Assembly: GCA_964616835.1 (NCBI GenBank)
Contig: CAZTSG010000044.1
Coordinates: 1 to 10,913 of the forward strand
Source: JAAOZP01 sp964616835
GTDB lineage: Archaea; Thermoproteota; EX4484-205; JAAOZP01
DNA: 10,913 nt
Direction of reading: 5' to 3'
The notes beneath the pieces are model-generated. The model made no database searches, was not told where the DNA came from, and saw nothing but the letters and a program-made list of their open reading frames with translations. This document shows positions 1 to 5,885 of this stretch, piece by piece; position 1 is the stretch's first letter; each line of letters begins with the position of its first letter. A program made the translations under genes and the position numbers.

Positions 1-81
1 GAGGGTGGGATTTGAACCCACGAACCCCTTCGGGACGAGGTCCTGAGCCTCGCGCCTTTAACCAGGCTTGGCGACCTCCGC
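1..81 (-). tRNA. tRNA-Leu(CAG), 3' end cut by window edge
   Basis: Read on the minus strand, this is a type II tRNA. It has a 5' acceptor strand GCGGAGG (75-81), an anticodon stem CGAGG/CCTCG closing the seven-base loop CTCAGGA (anticodon CAG, decoding CUG leucine codons), a long variable arm with a CCC GAA GGG core, and a T-arm GTGGG-TTCAAAT-CCCAC. The window begins inside the 3' acceptor strand, so the last three paired bases and the discriminator are missing. There is no intron in the anticodon loop. A short AT-rich palindrome about 25-30 bases upstream (102-114) lies where a TATA element would be expected. Confidence 0.93.
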
Positions 82-146
82 GATTCCTAAGACAAGAAAA
101 TATCATATTATGATGAATCTAATAAATTTTGCCAAACAAGTTATTC

Positions 147-1211
147 TCACCCACTTTTTATTATACCCTCTTTTTCCATGAAGGCTATTAACTCTTCCTC
201 CGTTCTGAAGATTTTCGTAGAATAATAGTTGAAAAACGGGCTTTCCGGACCCTGGAAGATAGTAAACACCTTCTTGTTATTGCTGAACCCGTAGTTCATC
301 TCAGAGAGGACTCCGGGAGACATTATTGGGGAGAAATAGTAGACTACAAGGAAGTCGCTCTGGTCAATAAGCTGGTAGTCTCTTGCAACTATTTGGTCTA
401 GGAGGTCTTCGACAACATCCTCCATCTCTCTTATGCTAATCTCACACCCATCGCTTACCGCCAGCTTGTCTCCGCCTGAGGTCTTAAGCTCCTTAAGCTT
501 CTCCATAAGCACAGCATCCTCTATTTCACCCGGGTCGAAGACGGTGAGCCCCAGTTTCCTAAGCTTCTCCTTGAAAGCATTCTTCCTAGCAAGGCTGTGC
601 TCCTTATTCTCCAAGTGCGTTATAGGATAGCTGAGATACACTTTTTTAGAACCCGGTTTAAAAGCCAGGTTGAAAAGCGTTTCACCGGGGGAGGATGAGG
701 GGATTATGTAGAACGGTTTTCCCCTGTAGTCTGCTATAGACTTCGTCAAGAGTATTTCCTCATCCCTCCATACGAGAATATCCTTCAACGTCAGACGATT
801 CCTCCACTGGGAGGAATGTTCAAGCCGGTTTTTTGTCGAAAGCACGGCGTCAGACACGGTGATGAACATGTCGGGAGAAAGCTCGTTAAGATAATGGAAG
901 TCGAAAGCTTGAAAAACATGCTTCTTCCACCTGAAGCAAGCATGCGTACTTATCACTATATTCTCATGGTTCTCCGATTCTCTGATTATTTGTTCAAAGA
1001 CGGTCGCCCTCAGGAAATTCAGAGAAGAAGGAGAGAGGTCAAGTATCTTATCCTCCTTTATTTCCATGCCGAGTTTTCTAGCTGTTTCAAACATCATGCC
1101 CCCCACGGAGAAAAGCTTAACGTCAATACCTTTCTTACCCGCGAAGTCTACGAACTTTCTTAAATACTCCTCCCGGCCGCTGCCACTAATGCCCGTAGCT
1201 ACTATTCTCAA
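147..1211 (-). CDS. Adenylate-kinase-like domain fused to nucleoside 2-deoxyribosyltransferase-like domain
   Basis: A 354-residue protein with two apparent domains. Residues 1-185 resemble the archaeal adenylate-kinase-like P-loop family: a beta strand runs into GISGSGR (7-13), where the usual P-loop GK(S/T) is replaced by GRE, and a hydrophobic strand NIVIST (84-89) is followed by a basic stretch. Residues 190-335 resemble the nucleoside 2-deoxyribosyltransferase / DNPPP-like Rossmann fold: VYLSYPITH (191-199), SDFLVVYY (285-292) and SPGVLSEMNYG (298-308), whose E304 sits at the family's catalytic glutamate position. The TTG start at 1211 is chosen because the P-loop begins six residues later; GGGGA just upstream could act as a weak ribosome binding site. 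The missing lysine makes phosphoryl transfer doubtful. A role in nucleotide sensing or salvage is inference. It is divergent from nagB. Confidence 0.72.
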   Translation of the reverse strand: MRIVATGISGSGREEYLRKFVDFAGKKGIDVKLFSVGGMMFETARKLGMEIKEDKILDLSPSSLNFLRATVFEQIIRESENHENIVISTHACFRWKKHVFQAFDFHYLNELSPDMFITVSDAVLSTKNRLEHSSQWRNRLTLKDILVWRDEEILLTKSIADYRGKPFYIIPSSSPGETLFNLAFKPGSKKVYLSYPITHLENKEHSLARKNAFKEKLRKLGLTVFDPGEIEDAVLMEKLKELKTSGGDKLAVSDGCEISIREMEDVVEDLLDQIVARDYQLIDQSDFLVVYYFSPIMSPGVLSEMNYGFSNNKKVFTIFQGPESPFFNYYSTKIFRTEEELIAFMEKEGIIKSG

Positions 1212-1240
1212 GCGTCCCCTATTTTTCCTATAGAGCAGGT

Positions 1241-1250
1241 TTTATTTAAA
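1241..1250 (-). promoter_or_regulatory. Probable TATA box for the kinase-like/deoxyribosyltransferase-like gene
   Basis: On the minus strand the sequence CCCTTTAAATAAA centres about 34 bases before the TTG start at 1211. This fits archaeal TATA geometry, with transcription starting near 1220 and a very short leader. Cs precede the box at the BRE position. Confidence 0.45.
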
Positions 1251-1286
1251 GGGATTGCACTCCAAATATTTTGGAAAAAGCTCGCC

Positions 1287-1296
1287 GTTTTTAAAC
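1287..1296 (+). promoter_or_regulatory. Possible TATA box for nagB
   Basis: GTTTTTAAAC lies about 50 bases before the nagB ATG, which would give a leader of about 25 bases. A second candidate, CTTAAATC near 1309-1316, would give an almost leaderless transcript. No convincing Shine-Dalgarno sequence precedes the ATG, which slightly favours the second. Confidence 0.3.
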
Positions 1297-1343
1297 AGGG
1301 GAACAACCTTAAATCAATCCTTTTAACCTGTTGACTAAGTGCC

Positions 1344-2123
1344 ATGAGAATAATAATTACTAAAGATTACGACGAAATGAGCATAAGGGCTGCGAGAATA
1401 ATCGCTGAGCAGGTTAGGAAAAAGCCCAATTCTGTACTAGGCTTGGCTACTGGAAGCACCCCCTTAGGGACTTACAGGGAGCTAATTAGAATGCATAGGG
1501 AAGAAGGATTAGATTTTTCCAAGGTTGTCACTTTTAGCCTAGACGAGTACTATGGGCTTGCCCCAGACCATCCTCAGAGTTATCACTACTTCATGTTCGA
1601 AAATTTCTTTAAACACGTAAACATAAACCCGAGGAACATTCATATCCCCGACGGGCTTGCTAAAGATGTTAAAGCATTCTGCGAAAGCTACGAGAAGGAG
1701 ATTAAGAAAGCCGGTGGGATAGATCTTCAACTCTTAGGAATAGGGAGAGACGGGCACATAGCTTTCAATGAACCAGGGTCCTCCCTAATGGGTAGGACAA
1801 CGCTAATAGCTCTTGCAGAAGAAACAATAAGAGACAATTCTAGATTTTTCAAGGATGAGAAAGAAGTACCAAGACTCGCGATAACCATGGGATGCGGAAC
1901 GATCATGGAGGCGCGGAGAATACTGCTCTTAGCTAATGGGGAGAATAAGGCTGATGCTATTGCAGCAGCGGTAGAGGGCCCGATAACCTCTCAAGTCACA
2001 GCCTCAATACTACAGATACACCCTGACGTTATAGTAATTGTGGATGAGGCAGCAGCATCCAAGCTTAAGAGAAAAGAATACTATAAGCATGTGAATAAGA
2101 TTCTTGAGGAAACAGGTTTCTAA
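1344..2123 (+). CDS. nagB: Glucosamine-6-phosphate deaminase
   Basis: A 259-residue NagB, near the length of the E. coli enzyme (266). The family converts glucosamine 6-phosphate to fructose 6-phosphate and ammonia in the cytoplasm and can run in reverse. The phosphate-binding loop LGLATGSTP covers 32-40. The catalytic acid region SLDEYYGL covers 65-72, with D67 matching the proton-transferring aspartate. LGIGRDGHIAFNEP (131-144) holds the D136/H138/E143 triad. The NSRFF segment around R167 and K202 match substrate-phosphate contacts. The ATG start puts the first beta strand (MRIIITKDY) in register with the family. The gene stands alone: it is divergent from the upstream gene and converges on pyruvate kinase with a 49-base gap. 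In a crenarchaeon it could serve hexosamine breakdown or, in reverse, amino-sugar supply for glycans; the neighbours do not decide this. Confidence 0.95.
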   Translation: MRIIITKDYDEMSIRAARIIAEQVRKKPNSVLGLATGSTPLGTYRELIRMHREEGLDFSKVVTFSLDEYYGLAPDHPQSYHYFMFENFFKHVNINPRNIHIPDGLAKDVKAFCESYEKEIKKAGGIDLQLLGIGRDGHIAFNEPGSSLMGRTTLIALAEETIRDNSRFFKDEKEVPRLAITMGCGTIMEARRILLLANGENKADAIAAAVEGPITSQVTASILQIHPDVIVIVDEAAASKLKRKEYYKHVNKILEETGF

Positions 2124-2172
2124 AATTGCGGTTGCTAGGTCTTCATCGGCTAAAACAACTCGACCAAACTCA

Positions 2173-3591
2173 TTACTCGCCTGAAGGTCTCCTCATTTGA
2201 CGTATTCTCACGATGTGCACGGGCTCGTCGCGAAAACCGTATGTTAAGACAGCAATAGTGTTTTCAGGAAGCTTTGACTTAGAGAGTTTCGTTTCTAACT
2301 CATTTATACCGGCTTCATATTCTGATGCTGATACCTCGATGGTTTCTACTCCACGTGTAAGCATTAGCCTCCTAAGCGTCTTCCTATTGGGAGATGCGGA
2401 GATTACCCTGCAATCAGGCTTGAAGCTGGCTATTCTCTCAGCTGTTTTCCCAGACTTGGTGAAAACACCTATCATAGCACCGAGCGATTCCGCTAATGAA
2501 GCTATTCCGAATGCAAAACGGTCTCCTATATCGCTCTCTTGAGTAATCCTCCTTCTGAAGGGCTTTATTTCAGGCTCGTATCGCTCTATTATCCTCGATA
2601 GCCAAGAGACTGTTTCAACGGGGTATTTACCCACCGCCGTCTCTCCAGTCAACATTAGCACATCAACCCCTTGGGACAGTGCTAAGACCACGTCTACAAT
2701 CTCGCTCCTAGTGGGAACAGGACTATCAATCATAGACCCTAAGAGTTGAGTGGCAACGATTACGGGCTTGCCCCTGTCAACGCATTTTTTAACAATCATT
2801 TCTTGGAGGGAAGGAACGTCTTCTAAGGGAAAGTGCATCCCCAAATCTCCTCTGGCAACTAAGATTCCGTCAGCAGCCTCGATAATCTCGTCTAGTTTCT
2901 TAACTCCGACAGGGGTTTCTATTTTGGCCACTATCCCCGTCTCCTTCGCACCTAGCGAGATTAGTATTCCGCGGAGTGCAGCAATGTCTTCAACACGCCT
3001 AACATAGCTTAATCCTATATAGTCGAAATCGTTCTCTACAGCGATCTTGATAGCACGAATCTCCTCTTCAGTAATGGATGGAAGATCTAAGTCCTGACCT
3101 TGGACCACAATCGTCTTTCTAGAAGTGACGCAGGCGTCTGTCAAAGCTCTCATAAGGATTTCCGAATTGGTTGCTGATTCTACTCTGAACGCAATTCTAC
3201 CATCATCCATCAAGATAACATGATTCTTCTTAATTGCTTTGAAAGCCTCCTCGCTGGGCAGCGGGATTATCTTAGTTGCTCCACCAGTCGACTCGGTTGC
3301 TTGAATAATCTTAACCGTATCACCTGCCTTAACCTCAACAGGGGTTTCCAAAACACCGAGCCTGATACTGGGACCACGTAAATCCCCGAGAAGTGTAAAA
3401 TATCTTCCCAGATCAGACTCCACACCCCTAACCAGCCTAGCGATTTCAACCCATTCCTCTGGAGAACCGTGACTAAAGTTTACCCTGAATATGCTTGCTC
3501 CAGCAAGAGCCATCTCTCTGATTACATCTCTAGACATTGAGGAACGGCCTATCGTGACGGCAATCCTAGTCTTCATCAAGCATGCCGCCAC
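2173..3591 (-). CDS. pyk: Pyruvate kinase, crenarchaeal type
   Basis: Catalyses phosphoenolpyruvate + ADP to pyruvate + ATP, the last step of glycolysis. Numbering from the GTG at 3591 (472 aa): RVNFSHG at 36-42; DLRGPSIRLG at 70-79; a B domain at about 80-155; AKIETP at 222-227 with catalytic K223 and metal ligand E225; ARGDLG at 246-251 with D249; PVPTRSEIVD at 291-300; MLTGETA at 313-319; and an effector-type C domain from about 340 containing FTKSGKTAERIA. There is no extra PEP-utiliser domain. The start is uncertain: GTG at 3591, or ATG at 3576 (467 aa), which places the first strand as in relatives. A TATA-like sequence at 3611-3620 would start transcription almost at the GTG. Oddities: the family motif TIGP(A/S)S reads TIGRSS here, and the potassium-site region carries L71 and S75, as expected for a K+-independent crenarchaeal enzyme. 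Confidence 0.95.
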   Translation of the reverse strand: MAACLMKTRIAVTIGRSSMSRDVIREMALAGASIFRVNFSHGSPEEWVEIARLVRGVESDLGRYFTLLGDLRGPSIRLGVLETPVEVKAGDTVKIIQATESTGGATKIIPLPSEEAFKAIKKNHVILMDDGRIAFRVESATNSEILMRALTDACVTSRKTIVVQGQDLDLPSITEEEIRAIKIAVENDFDYIGLSYVRRVEDIAALRGILISLGAKETGIVAKIETPVGVKKLDEIIEAADGILVARGDLGMHFPLEDVPSLQEMIVKKCVDRGKPVIVATQLLGSMIDSPVPTRSEIVDVVLALSQGVDVLMLTGETAVGKYPVETVSWLSRIIERYEPEIKPFRRRITQESDIGDRFAFGIASLAESLGAMIGVFTKSGKTAERIASFKPDCRVISASPNRKTLRRLMLTRGVETIEVSASEYEAGINELETKLSKSKLPENTIAVLTYGFRDEPVHIVRIRQMRRPSGE

Positions 3592-3608
3592 ATCGCTTCA
3601 AATAAGTA

Positions 3609-3620
3609 TTGTTTATATTT
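3609..3620 (-). promoter_or_regulatory. Probable TATA box for pyruvate kinase
   Basis: The minus strand reads AAATATAAAC. It centres about 24 bases before the GTG start and about 39 before the alternative ATG start, implying a leaderless or very short-leader mRNA. Confidence 0.45.
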
Positions 3621-3687
3621 CATAAAAGTAAAAAAAGAAGGGAGAAACTATTAAGCCGAATAATCCTCCATAAAGACATCTGGAAAG

Positions 3688-3804
3688 CGCCACGGGCAGG
3701 ATTCGAACCTGCGTGCCCCGAAAAGGGGCATCGGGTTTCTTATACATGAAAGGATCTCGAGCCCGACCCGTTTGTGGAATATTTTTCCACTCCGGCACCG
3801 TGGC
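3688..3804 (-). tRNA. tRNA-Ser(CGA) with anticodon-loop intron and expanded D-loop
   Basis: A type II tRNA on the minus strand. The acceptor is GCCACGG/CCGTGGC with discriminator G, the anticodon stem TCGGG/CCCGA, the long variable arm GCCCC-TTTT-CGGGGC, and the T-arm GCAGG-TTCGAAT-CCTGC. The loop reads CTCGAG + insert + A, giving anticodon CGA (UCG codons) and a 19-base intron at the canonical 37/38 site (3737-3755). The D-stem CCG/CGG encloses 22 bases (3771-3792) instead of the usual 8-12; these contain the hairpin GTGGAA-AAATA-TTCCAC. Removing 13 bases (3772-3784) would leave a normal GAGTGGAAA D-loop, so a second intron is plausible. CCA is not encoded. Long type II arm, discriminator G and anticodon all agree on serine. 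Confidence 0.93.
3737..3755 (-). other. tRNA-Ser intron at position 37/38
   Basis: A 19-base insertion between G37 and A38, the standard archaeal site. Its ends can form only an imperfect bulge-helix-bulge with the anticodon loop (C-G and T-A pairs, one mismatch, one G-U), so the exact boundaries could shift by a base. Confidence 0.8.
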
Positions 3805-3821
3805 GCCCATTTATCTCATCA

Positions 3822-3875
3822 GGTTTAACACTGATAAGCTTTTCTGGATTAAGTTACCCCTTTAGTGTTGAAACC
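3822..3875. repeat. Imperfect inverted repeat upstream of tRNA-Ser
   Basis: GGTTTAACACT (3822-3832) is complementary to AGTGTTGAAACC (3864-3875) apart from one bulged base, with 31 bases between. It lies just upstream of tRNA-Ser and downstream of orc1, in a region with no gene. It could be a processed RNA hairpin, a regulatory site or a remnant; nothing here decides. Confidence 0.4.
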
Positions 3876-4034
3876 GGCCCCATGAGCGCATTAAAGCCAG
3901 TATTATATAAATAAGAATGCCTCGAGCCCAGTCTCGAAATGCAATAAGACTGATGCTTGAATTACTATGCCAAGAAGATAAGGCTTCTTGCTGAATTTTT
4001 ACTGAGAAGAACGGATGTTCCCTACTACGTATTT

Positions 4035-5255
4035 TTATTCCAAAAGGCCGCTTAGCAAACCGTCTTCCTTCAGAGCCTCAACGATATGGTTTTGAGGTAC
4101 TGACAAGCTGTATTTCTTAGTTCTCCCGTATCTTCCCATGTTCACTATTTTCGAGCAAATTATACCTGCCGACTCGAGTTCATTAAGCAAAGAGGAAAGC
4201 CTCCTATCAGTCAACGATTCAAGACCCAGGTTTGCAACCAAGCTCCTATACTCGCCGTATATTTCTCCACTAGTATGCTGAGCACTCGAATTCCTAAGGT
4301 TTCTGAGAATTGAAACTAGGAGAATCTTGCTTTGAATAGGAAGCGTTCTAATAACCTCATTAACCTGATCCCTCTCAATCTTTCTAAGAGCCTCTTGGAC
4401 GCACTCGATCGTGATCTTTTCTTTTCCGTCTCTTTCTGCAGTTTCTGCAGAAACCCTGAGAAGGTCCAGCGCCCTCCTTGCATCACCATGCTCAGAGGCC
4501 GAAAGCGCAGCAATATATTTTATTACAGAAGGATCGCAAACCCCTTCTCGAAAAGCCTCGTTAGCCCTCTCCATCAATATGTCGAAAAGCTCATCTGAGG
4601 TATAGGGTTTGAAAACAAGCTCCTCCTCGCTGAGAGTGCTCAAAATCCTAGGGTCAAGAATCTGTTTGAAAGTAATCTCGTTAGAAATCCCTATGAAGGA
4701 AACGCGGTGAGAAGAAAAGTTCTCGTTAATTCTCGAAAGCTCGTAAAGCAGGTTTTCACCCTCTTTCTTAACTATGACGTCAATCTCGTCGAGTGCTATT
4801 AGAAGGTAAAGGTTGTTAGCCTTAATGTGGTTAACGATCCTGCGGAAAACCTCTGCAGTAGCTAAGCCTGTAAAAGGTATTGAAAGACCTATCTGCCTAG
4901 ATATAGAAGCAAGAATCCGGTATTCGGAGCCCTCGAGCCTCGAGTTTACAAGGACACATTTTATATTAGCCCTGAGCTCATTAGCCTTCTTCGATAACAC
5001 GTTGAAAACAAATCTTACAACAGCAGTTTTACCAGTCCCAGGCTTACCGTAAATAAACAGGTTGGAAGCCTTGTTGTGAAGGAGGAGCGGGGCAACAACT
5101 TCGCCAACATACTTTATCTCACTCTCCCTGTGGGGAAGACGATCAGGAACATAGTCGTGTCTTAAAGCATCCCTATTCCTAAAAATACTACTTTTAAGAA
5201 ACATGCTGTCGAATACTTTGTTAAGCACTTCTAGACTTCCTCTCGCCGCCTCCAT
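4035..5255 (-). CDS. cdc6: Orc1/Cdc6 replication initiator
   Basis: A 406-residue archaeal Orc1/Cdc6, the AAA+ ATPase that binds origin recognition boxes and recruits MCM helicase. The family signature IFRNRDALRHDYVPDRLPHRE spans 24-44. Walker A GKPGTGKT is at 70-77, Walker B LLIALDE at 151-157 (D156, E157), sensor 1 around N192 in IGISNE, the arginine region DPRILSTL at 201-208, and sensor 2 GDARRALD at 257-264. A C-terminal winged-helix domain runs from about 300 to 400, with the wing near GRYGRTKKYSL (375-385). The ATG at 5255 is used; the ATG at residue 18 is possible and would keep every motif. No clear Shine-Dalgarno is present. The gene reads away from a 630-base origin-like region immediately upstream, the usual placement for a cognate initiator. 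Confidence 0.96.
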   Translation of the reverse strand: MEAARGSLEVLNKVFDSMFLKSSIFRNRDALRHDYVPDRLPHRESEIKYVGEVVAPLLLHNKASNLFIYGKPGTGKTAVVRFVFNVLSKKANELRANIKCVLVNSRLEGSEYRILASISRQIGLSIPFTGLATAEVFRRIVNHIKANNLYLLIALDEIDVIVKKEGENLLYELSRINENFSSHRVSFIGISNEITFKQILDPRILSTLSEEELVFKPYTSDELFDILMERANEAFREGVCDPSVIKYIAALSASEHGDARRALDLLRVSAETAERDGKEKITIECVQEALRKIERDQVNEVIRTLPIQSKILLVSILRNLRNSSAQHTSGEIYGEYRSLVANLGLESLTDRRLSSLLNELESAGIICSKIVNMGRYGRTKKYSLSVPQNHIVEALKEDGLLSGLLE

Positions 5256-5361
5256 TAGAAGACGGACGGCTTCGTTTGAAAAGAAAAACGAATTGGAGAA
5301 TTGTTTAGAGAAAAAAATACAGAAAAATTAGAAAGTGACGAAAAGTGACAAAAGAAAAACA

Positions 5362-5391
5362 CCCACACCCCTTTGCTTCTTCTCCACACTA
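5362..5391 (-). repeat. ORB-like element with conserved G-string, degenerate dyad
   Basis: The minus strand reads GAAGCAAAGGGGTGTGGG at the G-string end, preceded by TAGTGTGGAGAA. The AGAAGCAAAGGGG part matches the second half of the archaeal ORB (TGGAAACAAAGGGG type) and shares GGGGTGTG with the element at 5541. The TTCCA half of the dyad is not recognisable, so this is the weaker of the three G-string elements. Confidence 0.5.
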
Positions 5392-5540
5392 CTTCAATAG
5401 AAAATATTATAAATTTGAGAATTTTTCATTCCCCACACTATATTAACAGTGTTTTCTGTTTTTTAATACTTTATGTTTAGCATCCTTGAGAAAAATAATC
5501 ATGATTCTTTAGATTCTTTCTTATCTCTTTTCAAACTTGT

Positions 5541-5567
5541 TTTTCAATGGAAATAGAGGGGTGTGCG
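5541..5567 (+). repeat. Origin recognition box (ORB)-like element
   Basis: It contains TTTTCAATGGAAATAGAG followed by GGGTGTG. This matches the archaeal ORB layout: a TTCCA-N-TGGAA dyad with one mismatch, six bases, then a run of four Gs. The G-string points rightward. Orc1/Cdc6 winged-helix and AAA+ contacts to these two parts are established for other archaea. Confidence 0.75.
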
Positions 5568-5700
5568 CGGCTTTTTCTCCATCATTCTTTGTAGAAGAAT
5601 CTTATTTTCTCCCACTTCTTCTCTTTATACTCTTATTCCTCTCTTTCCTATCTTTTTTCATTTTCCTTTTCATTATAACTTTCGTTTTCAGTAGTTTGCC

Positions 5701-5726
5701 CTCTCCCCTCAATTTCTACTGGAAAT
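5701..5726 (-). repeat. Origin recognition box (ORB)-like element, inverted
   Basis: The minus strand reads ATTTCCAGTAGAAATTGAG, then GGGAGAG. The dyad and the six-base spacing to the GGGG run are as in the element at 5541, but the orientation is opposite, with the G-string pointing left. Confidence 0.75.
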
Positions 5727-5807
5727 ATGAATTTTCTACTTTTTTCTCTTATTTGTAGACTAATCTCTGTAAATCTTTCCTTTTTCCTACTTTTTCACTG
5801 CATTTTT

Positions 5808-5830
5808 CTTTTTTCTATTTCCACTGGAAA
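5808..5830 (-). repeat. Mini-ORB-like dyad without G-string
   Basis: TTTCCACTGGAAA (5818-5830) is a near-perfect palindrome. On the minus strand it continues as TGGAAATAGA, identical to the element at 5541 over those ten bases, but then runs into A instead of G. It also lies about 55 bases before the winged-helix gene, so it might double as a regulatory site there. Confidence 0.6.
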
Positions 5831-5846
5831 AACTGCTTGTTAACAC

Positions 5847-5857
5847 TTATTTACTCG
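5847..5857 (+). promoter_or_regulatory. Possible TATA box for the origin-side winged-helix gene
   Basis: ACTTATTTACT centres about 35 bases before the TTG start at 5886, giving a leader of around 10 bases. It immediately follows the dyad at 5818-5830. Confidence 0.35.
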
Positions 5858-5885
5858 TTTTCTCCTCATTCTGGGAAATCCGCTG

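Larger units (their letters stand above)
5256..5885. other. oriC: Probable chromosomal replication origin region
   Basis: A 630-base gene-free stretch between the initiator gene and a winged-helix gene. It holds several ORB-like sequences (listed separately), an AT-rich segment between the first two (about 5391-5540) that would suit duplex unwinding, and a long pyrimidine-rich tract on the plus strand from about 5565 to 5880. The tandem GTGAC words at 5335-5349 and two TTCYCCACACTA copies (5380, 5429) add to the repeat content. Being next to orc1/cdc6 and containing ORBs is the established pattern for archaeal origins; that this one is active is inference. Confidence 0.8.

Noticed and set aside
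816..1163. Plus-strand frame of 115 codons inside the kinase-like/deoxyribosyltransferase-like gene
   Set aside because: It is antisense to a well-supported gene, has no family motif, and its composition reflects the opposite strand's codons.
3613..3810. Minus-strand frame covering the tRNA-Ser gene
   Set aside because: The tRNA cloverleaf explains the sequence; the peptide is a translated tRNA plus flanks.
3930..4000. Possible C/D box guide RNA (CTGA and TGATG words)
   Set aside because: No proper RTGATGA box is paired with a D box at the right spacing, and the words are common by chance.
5537..5758. Plus-strand open frame of 73 codons in the origin region
   Set aside because: Its product is a low-complexity Phe/Leu/Ser string caused by the T/C-rich tract, and it runs across two ORB-like sites.
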